From contig NC_007760.1 in the NCBI RefSeq assembly GCF_000013385.1, forward strand, positions 1,861,001 to 1,925,000: a stretch of 64,000 nt of DNA, given 5' to 3'. The DNA comes from Anaeromyxobacter dehalogenans 2CP-C. Lineage in GTDB: Bacteria; Myxococcota; Myxococcia; Myxococcales; Anaeromyxobacteraceae. Numbering within the stretch: the first letter of the stretch is position 1; each line of letters starts with the position of its first letter. The translations under genes were made by a program, and so were the position numbers. Below are positions 33,920 through 41,534 of this stretch, in pieces. A model generated the notes under the pieces. That model made no database searches. It had not been told where the DNA came from and saw nothing but the letters and a program-made list of their open reading frames with translations.

Positions 33920-34612
33920 ATGACGCGCTCCTCCCTTCTGGTGATTTCACTGTTCGTGTCGCTGGCCCTCCCGCCCGCCGCCCGCGCGCAGGCCCCCGCG
34001 GCCGCCCCGGCCAAGGGCAAGGACCTGTACGCCGTGCTCGAGACCTCGCGCGGCAAGATCGGCGTGAAGCTGCTGCCGGCCGAGGCCCCGAAGACCGTCG
34101 AGAACTTCGTCCAGCTCGCCGAGGGCAAGAAGGCCTTCACCGACCCGCTCACCGGCCAGCAGCGCAAGGCGCCGTACTACGACGGCCTGCTGTTCCACCG
34201 GGTGATCCCGGGCTTCATGATCCAGGGCGGCGATCCGGCCACCCGCGGCGCGCCGCTGGGCAGCTCCGCGCAGAAGAACCTCCCGTTCGGCGTCTCCGGG
34301 CCGGGCTACAAGTTCGACGACGAGCTGCCGGCGCCGGGGACCAAGCTGTTCGAGAAGCCGTGCGTCCTCGCCATGGCGAACGCGGGCCCGAACACGAACG
34401 GCTCGCAGTTCTTCATCACCGAGGGCGCCGGGGATCGCGTGCCGCAGCTGGAGCCCCGGGCCTGCGACTCGAAGTCGGGCGTGTGCGGCTACACGCGCTT
34501 CGGGCAGGGGGTGTGCGGCTGCGACCTGGTGGGCGGGATCGCCCGCGCCGGCAACTCGCAGACGCGGCTGGTGAAGGTGACCATCACCGCCGAGCGCCCC
34601 ACCTGCAAGTAG
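33920..34612 (+). CDS. Exported cyclophilin-type peptidyl-prolyl isomerase
   Basis: This 230-residue protein starts [20 protein letters not shown] and ends its signal at ARA-QAP, so it is periplasmic. The cyclophilin core has [20 protein letters not shown] (catalytic Arg in FHRVIP) and [20 protein letters not shown]-terminal insertion with several Cys residues ([20 protein letters not shown]) is unusual and could form disulphides in the periplasm. It is followed 59 bp later by a cytoplasmic paralogue. Confidence 0.9.
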   Translation: MTRSSLLVISLFVSLALPPAARAQAPAAAPAKGKDLYAVLETSRGKIGVKLLPAEAPKTVENFVQLAEGKKAFTDPLTGQQRKAPYYDGLLFHRVIPGFMIQGGDPATRGAPLGSSAQKNLPFGVSGPGYKFDDELPAPGTKLFEKPCVLAMANAGPNTNGSQFFITEGAGDRVPQLEPRACDSKSGVCGYTRFGQGVCGCDLVGGIARAGNSQTRLVKVTITAERPTCK

Positions 34613-34620
34613 CGACAACC

Positions 34621-34640
34621 CGGGCCCGCGCGCGGGCCCG
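34621..34640. terminator. Perfect 20-bp GC palindrome between the two cyclophilin genes
   Basis: CGGGCCCGCG is followed directly by its reverse complement. As RNA it would form a tight hairpin, with no U-tract after it. It probably terminates or attenuates the exported cyclophilin transcript. Confidence 0.4.
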
Positions 34641-34671
34641 CCACCCGGCGGCGCGCCGGGAGAGGTGAAGC

Positions 34672-35178
34672 ATGGCCGAGCAGATCTACGCGACGTTCCA
34701 GACGTCGATGGGCGACATCGTGGTGAAGCTGCTGCCGGAGAAGGCGCCCAAGACCGTGAAGAACTTCGTCGAGCTGGCGGAGGGCACGCGCGAGTGGACC
34801 GACCCGCGCACCGGCCAGAAGGTGACGAAGCCGCTCTACGACGGCACGGTGTTCCACCGGGTGATCCCGGACTTCATGATCCAGGGCGGCGATCCGCTCG
34901 GCACCGGCACCGGCGGCCCCGGGTACCGGTTCGAGGACGAGATCGGCCCGGACAACGCGTTCTCGAAGCCCGGCCTGCTCGCCATGGCGAACGCCGGCCC
35001 GAACACGAACGGCTCGCAGTTCTTCATCACCGAGGTGGAGACGCCCTGGCTGAACAAGGGCCACACCATCTTCGGCGAGGTGGTCAAGGGCGGGGACCTC
35101 GTCCCGAAGATCACCCGCGCCGGCAACGCCAAGGTCAAGCTCGAGAAGGTCACCATCACCCGCGGCGCGCAGCCCTAG
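34672..35178 (+). CDS. Cytoplasmic cyclophilin-type peptidyl-prolyl isomerase
   Basis: This 168-residue protein lacks a signal peptide. It has [40 protein letters not shown] and [20 protein letters not shown], the complete cyclophilin active site. Close similarity to the preceding gene suggests a tandem duplication in which one copy acquired export. GGGAGAGGTG precedes the ATG. Confidence 0.93.
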   Translation: MAEQIYATFQTSMGDIVVKLLPEKAPKTVKNFVELAEGTREWTDPRTGQKVTKPLYDGTVFHRVIPDFMIQGGDPLGTGTGGPGYRFEDEIGPDNAFSKPGLLAMANAGPNTNGSQFFITEVETPWLNKGHTIFGEVVKGGDLVPKITRAGNAKVKLEKVTITRGAQP

Positions 35179-35255
35179 GGCGGCGCCACACCGAAGGAAC
35201 CCGGGCGCCCGCGTCCCTCCGCCTCGGCGGACGGGCCGCGGGCGCGATCACCTCC

Positions 35256-36188
35256 ATGGCCAGCAAGAAGAAGACCCCGTTCCGCGCCGGCTTCGTCGCC
35301 ATCGTCGGCCGGCCGAACGTTGGGAAGTCCACGCTCCTCAACCGCGTGCTCGGCGAGCACGTGGCCATCGTCAGCCCCCGCCCGCAGACCACCCGCACGC
35401 GCATCCTGGGCGTCCACAACGTCCCGGGGGCGCAGGTGGCGTTCTTCGACACCCCCGGCCTGCACAAGGCCAAGGGCGCGCTCAACCGGCGCATGGTCGA
35501 GACCGCGCTCTCCACGCTCTCGGAGGTGGACGCGGTGCTCATGCTCATCGAGGCCGGCACCGGCCCCGAGGGCCGCGTCGAGGTGGGCGAGTCCACCCGC
35601 TGGGCCATCGAGGAGGTCCGGCGCGCCCGGAAGCCGGCGATCCTGGGCGTCAACAAGATGGACCGCGCGCCGCGCGCCACGCTGCTGCCCGTCATCGACG
35701 CCTACCGCGGGCTGCACGACTGGGCCGACATCGTCCCGTTCTCCGCGCTCACGGGCGAGAACGTGGACACGCTGGTGCAGGCGCTCGTCCGGCTCCTGCC
35801 CGAGTCCGAGGCCCCGCTGTTCCCGCCCGACGTGCTCACCGACCAGGCCGAGCGCGCGCTGGCGGCGGAGTACGTGCGCGAGCAGGTGATGCTGCAGACG
35901 CGCCAGGAGATCCCGTACTCGGCGGCCGTCGAGGTGGAGGAGTTCGACGAGTCCGACCGGCGCGAGCGCGGCGGGCTGGTCCGCATCTCGGCGCTGGTGG
36001 TGGTCGAGCGCGACTCGCAGAAGGCCATCGTGATCGGCAAGCAGGGCGCGATGCTGAAGAAGATCGGCACGCGCGCGCGCGAGGGGCTGGAGCGGCTGCT
36101 CGGGTGCAAGGTGTTCCTGTCGCTGACGGTGAAGGTGGACGAGCGCTGGAGCGAGCGCGAGGGCGCGCTGAAGAGGTTCGGGCTATGA
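35256..36188 (+). CDS. era: GTPase Era
   Basis: Era binds 16S rRNA and assists 30S maturation. The 310 residues have FVAIVGRPNVGKSTLLNRVL (G1), the switch RPQTTRTRILG, FFDTPGLHKAKGALNRRM (G3), ILGVNKMDRA (NKxD) and FSALTGENVDTLV, then a C-terminal KH domain (QKAIVIGKQGAMLKKIGTRA). The stop overlaps the der start (ATGA), so the two GTPases are translationally coupled. rnc lies just upstream, as in many bacteria. Confidence 0.95.
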   Translation: MASKKKTPFRAGFVAIVGRPNVGKSTLLNRVLGEHVAIVSPRPQTTRTRILGVHNVPGAQVAFFDTPGLHKAKGALNRRMVETALSTLSEVDAVLMLIEAGTGPEGRVEVGESTRWAIEEVRRARKPAILGVNKMDRAPRATLLPVIDAYRGLHDWADIVPFSALTGENVDTLVQALVRLLPESEAPLFPPDVLTDQAERALAAEYVREQVMLQTRQEIPYSAAVEVEEFDESDRRERGGLVRISALVVVERDSQKAIVIGKQGAMLKKIGTRAREGLERLLGCKVFLSLTVKVDERWSEREGALKRFGL

Positions 36189-37582
36189 GCGCGCCGCGCC
36201 CCGTGGTGGCGCTGGTGGGCCGCCCCAACGTCGGGAAGTCCACCCTGTTCAACCGCCTGGCCGGGCGGCGCGTCGCCATCGTGGAGGACGTGCCCGGCGT
36301 CACCCGCGACCGCAACTACGCCGACGTGATCTGGGAGGGCCGCGCGGTCTCGGTGGTGGACACCGGCGGCTTCGAGCCCGAGTCGCGCGACCGGCTCATG
36401 TCGCAGGTGCGCGAGCAGGCGCAGCTCGCGGTGGACGAGGCCTCCGTGGTCGTGCTGGTGGTGGACGGCCGCGACGGGCTCACCTCGCTCGACCGCGCCG
36501 TGGCGGAGCTGCTCCGGCGCGCCGGCAAGCCGCTGTTCGTGGCGGTGAACAAGGTGGACACCGCCCGCACCGAGGAGGACGTGCCGCTCGCCGAGTTCTA
36601 CGGGCTCGGCTTCGGCGAGGTGCACGCCCTCTCCGCCGAGCACGGGCGCGGCGTCTCCGGGCTGGTGGACGCGATCGTCGAGAAGCTCGCGCTCCCGCCG
36701 CTCCCGCCGGCGCCGGAGGAGGCCGACGAGCCGCAGGAGGTCTCCGAGGAGGCGCGGCCGGTGGGGGACATCCGGCTCGCCATCGTGGGCCGGCCCAACG
36801 TGGGCAAGAGCACGTTCGTGAACGCGCTGCTGGGCGAGGAGCGCTTCGTGGTCTCCGACGTGCCCGGCACCACCCGCGACGCGATCGACTCGCTGGTCGC
36901 GCACAAGGGTCGGCGCTTCGTGGTCACCGACACGGCCGGGATCCGGCGCAAGCGCTCCATCGCGCAGAAGGTCGAGTCCTTCTCGGTGGTCCGCGCCATG
37001 AAGGCGATGGACCAGGCCGAGGTGGTGGCCTGCCTGCTCGACGCGACCGAGGCCGGCGTGGAGCAGGACGCGCGGCTCCTCGGCCTGGTGGCCGAGAAGG
37101 GCAAGGCGCTGGTCATCGTCGTGAACAAGTGGGACATCGCCGAGCGCGAGGGCGCCACGCAGGACTGGTACCGCAAGGAGCTCACGAAGCGGCTGCCGTT
37201 CGTGGCCTTCGCGCCGATGCTGTTCGTCTCGGCGAAGGAGCGGCGCGGGGTCCACCGCGTGCTCGAGAAGGCGGCGCGGCTGGTGGAGCAGTACCGGGCG
37301 CGCTTCCCGACCCCGCAGCTCAACGAGCTGCTCGAGGCGCTCCAGGACGAGCACCCGGCCCCGGTCGCCCGCGGGCGCCGGGTGAAGCTGTACTACGTCG
37401 CGCAGGTGGCGTACGCCCCGCCCACGTTCGTGATCCAGGCCAACCACCCGGACGGCCTGACCGACCACTACCGCCGCTACATCGAGAACCGCTTCCGCGA
37501 CGCGTTCGGGCTGGAGGTGCCGATGCGGCTGGTGTTCAAGGAGCGCCAGCACCGCACGCGGCCGCGCCGGCCCCGCGAGTAG
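36185..37582 (+). CDS. der: GTPase Der (EngA)
   Basis: This is a 50S-assembly GTPase with two consecutive G domains. The first contains VVALVGRPNVGKSTLFNRLA, VVDTGGFEPESRD and VAVNKVDTARTEED. The second contains LAIVGRPNVGKSTFVNALLG, VTDTAGIRRKRSIAQKVESF and IVVNKWDIAEREG. The C-terminal KH-like domain (VKLYYVAQVAYAPPTFVIQA) completes the 465 residues, and the protein ends in an Arg-rich tail. The downstream YfgM-like and BamB-like genes reproduce an arrangement known from proteobacteria. Confidence 0.95.
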   Translation: MSAPRPVVALVGRPNVGKSTLFNRLAGRRVAIVEDVPGVTRDRNYADVIWEGRAVSVVDTGGFEPESRDRLMSQVREQAQLAVDEASVVVLVVDGRDGLTSLDRAVAELLRRAGKPLFVAVNKVDTARTEEDVPLAEFYGLGFGEVHALSAEHGRGVSGLVDAIVEKLALPPLPPAPEEADEPQEVSEEARPVGDIRLAIVGRPNVGKSTFVNALLGEERFVVSDVPGTTRDAIDSLVAHKGRRFVVTDTAGIRRKRSIAQKVESFSVVRAMKAMDQAEVVACLLDATEAGVEQDARLLGLVAEKGKALVIVVNKWDIAEREGATQDWYRKELTKRLPFVAFAPMLFVSAKERRGVHRVLEKAARLVEQYRARFPTPQLNELLEALQDEHPAPVARGRRVKLYYVAQVAYAPPTFVIQANHPDGLTDHYRRYIENRFRDAFGLEVPMRLVFKERQHRTRPRRPRE

Positions 37583-37617
37583 GGCGGTGGGGCCGGCCCG
37601 GCGGGGCGGGCTTTCGC

Positions 37618-37646
37618 TTGACGCCCCCCGGGTAGCCGCCTAGATT
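37618..37646 (+). promoter_or_regulatory. Sigma-70 promoter for the YfgM/BamB/NUDIX operon
   Basis: TTGACG (37618-37623) and TAGATT (37641-37646) are exactly 17 bp apart, about 50 bp before the next ATG. Upstream, GC-rich repeats followed by CTTTCGCTT may terminate der. Confidence 0.6.
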
Positions 37647-37694
37647 GGCCCGGTTTTCCTCACATTTTCGCCGAGCACGCACCCGAGAGGCGCC

Positions 37695-38426
37695 ATGTCG
37701 AAGGACACCGTGATCACCCGGAAGGACATGAAGGAGCCGGACAAGTTCCAGGTCGCCGCGACGCAGGCCGCGAGCTGGGCCGCCTCCCGGAAGAAGCACC
37801 TCGTCATCGCGGGCGGCGCGGTGGTGGCGGTGCTGGTGATCGTCGCGGCCGTGTCGGCGCTGCGCGCGCAGCGCGAGCAGGCCGCCGGCGCGGCCGCCTC
37901 GGCGCTGCTCGCGGCCATGGGCGGCGAGGTGTCGAGCGTGCCGCTCCCCGGCGTGCCCGGGCCGTTCTTCCCGACGCAGGAGGCCAAGCAGCGCGCGGTC
38001 ATCGCCGAGGCCGAGAAGGTGATCGCGACGCACGGCGGCACCGGGGCGGCGCTGGTGGCCGAGCTGGCCCGCGGCGACGCGCAGTACAAGCTGGGCGAGT
38101 GGGACGCGGCGCTCGCGTCGTACGAGCGCTACCTGAAGGACGCGCCCGCCGACGACTCGTTCCGCTTCGGCGCGCTGGAGGGCGTCGGGCTGGTCCGGGA
38201 GGCGAAGGGCGACCTCGCCGGCGCGGCGCAGGCCTACGAGCGGCTGGCCGCGGAGGCGCCGAAGATGGCCGACCGCGCCGACCTGGAGCGCGCCCGCGTG
38301 CTCGCGGCCGCCGGCAAGGCGTCGGAGGCCAGGGCGCTGCTGGCCGGGTTCGCCGAGAAGCACAAGGACTCGCTGCTCACGCCGGAGGCGTCGGAGCGGC
38401 TCGCGCGGCTGGGTGGCAAGGAGTGA
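37695..38426 (+). CDS. YfgM-like membrane-anchored TPR protein
   Basis: This 243-residue protein has a cytoplasmic N terminus, a single membrane segment (about 37-55; HLVIAGGAVVAVLVIVAAVS) and a periplasmic domain with TPR-like helices (ELARGDAQYKLGEWDAALAS, YERYLKDAP, GDLAGAAQAYERLAAEAP). E. coli YfgM has the same layout and works with the periplasmic chaperone network near SecYEG. Its position between der and a BamB-like gene matches that arrangement. Sequence similarity to E. coli is only judged by pattern. Confidence 0.75.
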   Translation: MSKDTVITRKDMKEPDKFQVAATQAASWAASRKKHLVIAGGAVVAVLVIVAAVSALRAQREQAAGAAASALLAAMGGEVSSVPLPGVPGPFFPTQEAKQRAVIAEAEKVIATHGGTGAALVAELARGDAQYKLGEWDAALASYERYLKDAPADDSFRFGALEGVGLVREAKGDLAGAAQAYERLAAEAPKMADRADLERARVLAAAGKASEARALLAGFAEKHKDSLLTPEASERLARLGGKE

Positions 38427-39514
38427 CGGCGCTCGCGCTGGCGCTCGCCCTGGCGGCGGGGCCGGGCGTGTCGTCGCGCCTGCCGGCCGGCCCGCTGGAT
38501 CTCTACCGCATCGCCTGGATGCGCCCGGTGGTCGGGCCGCAGGCCATGGAGTCGCGCCCGCTCGAGCCCGGCGGCGTCGCGGTGGATCCGGAGACCGGGT
38601 ACGCGGTGTTCGGCACGCGCGACGGCTGGGTCCACGCGGTCCGCCCGGACGGCTCGGTCGCCTGGGAGCTGCGCGCCGCCGGCAGCTTCTGGGCGCCGCC
38701 CGCCGTCGAGCGCGGCGTCGCCTACGTCGGCTGCACCGACGGGCGGCTCTACGCGCTGGCGATGGCCACCGGCAAGGAGCTGTGGCGCTACGACGCGAAG
38801 GAGGAGCTGGGCACGCGCCCGGCCGTCGCGGGCGGCACCGTGTTCGTGATGAGCCTGCAGGACACGCTCTTCGCGGTGGACGCGAGGACCGGCGCCTGGA
38901 AGTGGCACCACCGGCGCGAGGCGCGCGCCGGGTTCACGGTCCGCGGCGCCGCCTGGCCGGTCGTCCGCGGCGACACGGTGTGGGCCGGCTACTCCGACGG
39001 ATGGGTGGCGGCGCTCGACGTGGCGAACGGCGCGACGCGCTGGGAGCGCACCGTGGCCCCGGCCGGCGACTACCTCGACGTGGACGCGATCCAGCTCGAC
39101 GGCAAGCGCCTCTACGCGACCGCGTTCTCCGGCGCGGTGCTGGCGATGGACGCGGCCACCGGCGATCCGATCTGGGCCTTCCGCGCGCCCGGCGCGGCGC
39201 GGCTGGTGCTCGGGCGCGGCGCGCTGTTCGCGGTCACCTCCAGCTCGGTCCACGCGCTCGATCCCGCCGCCGGCAGCGTCCTCTGGACGGCGCCGCTGGG
39301 CGGCGCGCCCGGCGGCGGCGCGCCCGTGATCGCCGGGCCGTGGGTGCTCGTGCCCGCCGGGCAGGGCGGGCTCCGGTTCCTGGAGGCGTCGAGCGGGCGC
39401 ACCCTGCGCGTGCTCGACCCCGGCACCGGCATCTCCTCCACGCCGGGCGTCGGCGGCGAGCGCGTCTACGTGCTCTCCAACGGCGGCGACCTGCTCGCGC
39501 TCGACCTGCGGTGA
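38423..39514 (+). CDS. BamB-like PQQ-repeat beta-propeller protein
   Basis: This 363-residue exported protein begins MTALALALALAAGPGVSS (GTG start overlapping the preceding TGA). Its blades repeat the PQQ/BamB pattern: VHAVRPDGSVAWELRAAG, LYALAMATGKELWRYDAKEE, LFAVDARTGAWKWHHRREA, VAALDVANGATRWERTV, VLAMDAATGDPIWAFRAPG and VHALDPAAGSVLWTAPLGG. BamB is an outer-membrane barrel-assembly accessory factor. No lipobox Cys is seen here, unlike E. coli BamB, so the role is inferred from architecture and synteny with der and the YfgM-like gene. Confidence 0.75.
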   Translation: MTALALALALAAGPGVSSRLPAGPLDLYRIAWMRPVVGPQAMESRPLEPGGVAVDPETGYAVFGTRDGWVHAVRPDGSVAWELRAAGSFWAPPAVERGVAYVGCTDGRLYALAMATGKELWRYDAKEELGTRPAVAGGTVFVMSLQDTLFAVDARTGAWKWHHRREARAGFTVRGAAWPVVRGDTVWAGYSDGWVAALDVANGATRWERTVAPAGDYLDVDAIQLDGKRLYATAFSGAVLAMDAATGDPIWAFRAPGAARLVLGRGALFAVTSSSVHALDPAAGSVLWTAPLGGAPGGGAPVIAGPWVLVPAGQGGLRFLEASSGRTLRVLDPGTGISSTPGVGGERVYVLSNGGDLLALDLR

Positions 39515-39909
39515 AGCGGATCCGCGTGGTCGCGGCGGTCGTCCGGCGGGGCGACGCCATCCTCGTCACCCGCCGGCCCGACCGCGACGGCCTGCGCGGC
39601 CAGTGGGAGTTCCCCGGCGGCAAGGTCGAGGCGGGCGAGTCCGAGCCCGACGCGCTCCGGCGCGAGATCCTCGAGGAGCTGGGCTGCGAGCTCGCGGTGG
39701 GCGCGCTGCTGCTCCGGCACGAGCACCGGTACCCCGCGCTCGAGGTCGAGCTGGCGTTCTACGCCGGCTCGCTCGCGCCGGAGGCGACGCCCCGCGCCCT
39801 CGGCGTGGCCGAGATCGCCTGGGCGCCGGCCGGCACGCTGGCCGGCTACGACTTCCTCGAGGCGGACCGCGCCGTGCTCGGCGAGCTCGAGCGGCGCTCG
39901 CGGAGCTGA
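39511..39909 (+). CDS. MutT-type NUDIX hydrolase
   Basis: This 132-residue protein has the complete NUDIX box in GGKVEAGESEPDALRREILEELG (G-x5-E-x7-REIxEELG; read here across two pieces of the motif). The N terminus is VKRIRVVAAVVRRGDAILVT. Its length and the WEFPGGK sequence match MutT-type 8-oxo-dGTP or CTP diphosphatases. The GTG at 39511 overlaps the preceding TGA. It ends the operon that starts at 37695. Confidence 0.88.
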   Translation: MKRIRVVAAVVRRGDAILVTRRPDRDGLRGQWEFPGGKVEAGESEPDALRREILEELGCELAVGALLLRHEHRYPALEVELAFYAGSLAPEATPRALGVAEIAWAPAGTLAGYDFLEADRAVLGELERRSRS

Positions 39910-40113
39910 GCCGGACGAGCGGGGCGGATCTCCCCAGGGACCGATCGCCGCGATTGCTCAACGCCGCGATGCGCCGGGGAATTCGTCCCCAAAGCACAAC
40001 TTTACTACCAGTCACGGTACCCCGCTTCGCGTGGCTCCGAACGGCCGAGATCTCGCGCGATGCGACGCTGTATCGTGCGCCATGTGCGGAAAGCGCACGA
40101 AAGGGGAGGAAAC
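39910..40113. other. Intergenic region before a secreted-protein gene
   Basis: This 204-bp gap is locally less GC-rich (AATTCGTCCCCAAAGCACAA and following TTTACTACC). GGGG and CCCC flank the AATTCGT segment as a small inverted repeat at 39976-39990. No convincing -35/-10 pair is visible, and no gene. Confidence 0.4.
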
Positions 40114-40725
40114 ATGCGACGCGGAATTCTCATGGCAGTTGCGGTCTGCGGGCTGGCCTGGGCGACGGACGCCTTCGCCTGCGAGTACAACGGCAAGCTG
40201 GTCTGCGCGGGAACGACGGATCCGATCGCCGGCGCGGTGGTGGGCATCTCGAACACCACGGCGACGTCGGACGCGTTCGGCAACTTCGCGGGCGGCCCGA
40301 TCTACGGCGGCACCTACGACATCTTCGTGAACAGCGTGAACACCGGCCTGACGGCGACGTGCTCGTACACGGGGCAGATCATTCCGCTCGGGACCATCGA
40401 GGTGAGCCTGCCCGGGTGCGGCGGCGGCGGCGGCGAGTGCGACGTCTCCTCCGTCCACGAGGGCTGGTTCTGCCGGGAGCGGCCGCTGGGCGACCCGGTG
40501 AACGAGTGCGCGTACTTCGGCGACTTCGTGCCGGTGGGTGAGGGCTTCAACGTCACGCCGGGCGGGCTGACCGCGAACATGACCGCCGCGTTCGCGATCG
40601 TGAAGTCCGGCCGCGCCTGCTACGGCGTCACCGTCGAGGTCGTGCCGGGCGATCTGCTGGTCATCCCGGCCGTGCAGCAGGGTGTCTCGCACGTGACGTA
40701 CTGCAACTGCCCCCCGACCCCGTAA
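40114..40725 (+). CDS. Secreted Cys-rich protein with an Ig/carboxypeptidase-regulatory-like segment
   Basis: This 203-residue protein starts MRRGILMAVAVCGLAWATDA, cleaved near AFA-CEY. The following ~60 residues (GKLVCAGTTDPIAGAVVGIS, ATSDAFGNFAGGPI, GGTYDIFV) resemble a carboxypeptidase-regulatory/Cna-B beta sandwich. A poly-Gly hinge and a second unknown domain follow. About ten Cys residues in the mature part suggest disulphides. GGGGAGGAA is an unusually strong ribosome site for this genome, so high expression is likely. Function unknown. Confidence 0.7.
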   Translation: MRRGILMAVAVCGLAWATDAFACEYNGKLVCAGTTDPIAGAVVGISNTTATSDAFGNFAGGPIYGGTYDIFVNSVNTGLTATCSYTGQIIPLGTIEVSLPGCGGGGGECDVSSVHEGWFCRERPLGDPVNECAYFGDFVPVGEGFNVTPGGLTANMTAAFAIVKSGRACYGVTVEVVPGDLLVIPAVQQGVSHVTYCNCPPTP

Positions 40726-40748
40726 CAGGGATCGGTCGTCCGCACCGC

Positions 40749-40793
40749 GCCGCGCCCGCCCGGCCTCTCCGGGCGGTGCGCGGCGTGTCGTTT
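40749..40793 (+). terminator. Terminator of the secreted-protein gene
   Basis: GCCGCGCCCGCCCGG (40749-40763) pairs with CCGGGCGGTGCGCGGC (40769-40784) with one bulge and a 5-nt loop, followed by GTGTCGTTT. This is a good intrinsic terminator 23 bp after the stop codon. Confidence 0.6.
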
Positions 40794-40812
40794 CCGGGCG
40801 GCGCGCTCCGGC

Positions 40813-41454
40813 TCACCGCGCCCGGCGCTTGCGCTTCGCGGGCTGCGGCTTCGGCTCGGGCGGCGGCGGCGTCCCCGCGATCAGCACCGTGAGGCCGGCC
40901 GGCGCGTAGGCCTTGCCGGCTGCGTCGTGGAACTCGCGCGTGGTGGCGCCGTCGAGCCGCAAGGTGTACCGGCTGCCCGGCCGCAGCGGCTCGGAGGGCG
41001 ACAGGGTCAGCCGCGTGGTGGCGCCCACGTCGTGCGTGCCGGCCGCCGCCACCGCCGCGTCGTTCGGGTCGAGGAGGACGAGCCGCGCGTCGGCGCTGGC
41101 GACCGTGAGGTCGAGGCGGAAGTGCGCGCCGGGGTCCACCACCGTCTCGGCCTCCAGCGCGAGCGGCAGCGTCGCGCCGCCCGGCTCGAGCGCGACCGGG
41201 TCGCGGAGCACGGTGAACGCGCCGGCAGGGCCGGGGGCGGCGGCCGGCTGCGCCGGGGAGGGCGCCTCCGCGGGCGCGGGCGCTGCGGCGCCCGGTGCGG
41301 CGGGGGAGGCGGCCGGCGCGGCCGCGGGAGGCGCCGCGGGGGCGGCGGGCGCGGGCTCCGCCGGCGAGCCGCCGGCGGGCTGCGGTGAGCGCTCGCACCC
41401 TGCGGACAGCAGGGCGGCGAGCGCGGTGGCGAGCACGGCTCGGGGCATCGGCAT
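40813..41454 (-). CDS. Lipoprotein with SbsA-type Ig-like domain
   Basis: This 213-residue protein has a lipoprotein signal (MPMPRAVLATALAALLSAGC, with lipobox LSAGC). A long Ala/Pro linker follows (about residues 25-75), then a single beta-sandwich domain (FTVLRDPVALEPGGATLPLA, TRLTLSPSEPLRPGSRYTLR) resembling the bacterial Ig-like Big_5/SbsA domain. It ends in a basic tail (KPQPAKRKRRAR). It lies downstream of the multihaem cytochrome gene on the same strand, 80 bp away. Confidence 0.7.
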   Translation of the reverse strand: MPMPRAVLATALAALLSAGCERSPQPAGGSPAEPAPAAPAAPPAAAPAASPAAPGAAAPAPAEAPSPAQPAAAPGPAGAFTVLRDPVALEPGGATLPLALEAETVVDPGAHFRLDLTVASADARLVLLDPNDAAVAAAGTHDVGATTRLTLSPSEPLRPGSRYTLRLDGATTREFHDAAGKAYAPAGLTVLIAGTPPPPEPKPQPAKRKRRAR

Positions 41455-41534
41455 GGCGGCCCAAGCTACCACGCGCACCGCCGCGGCGGGAGCGGAAGCG
41501 CGCGCCGGCGAGGACGCTTGGGACCCCAACGTTC

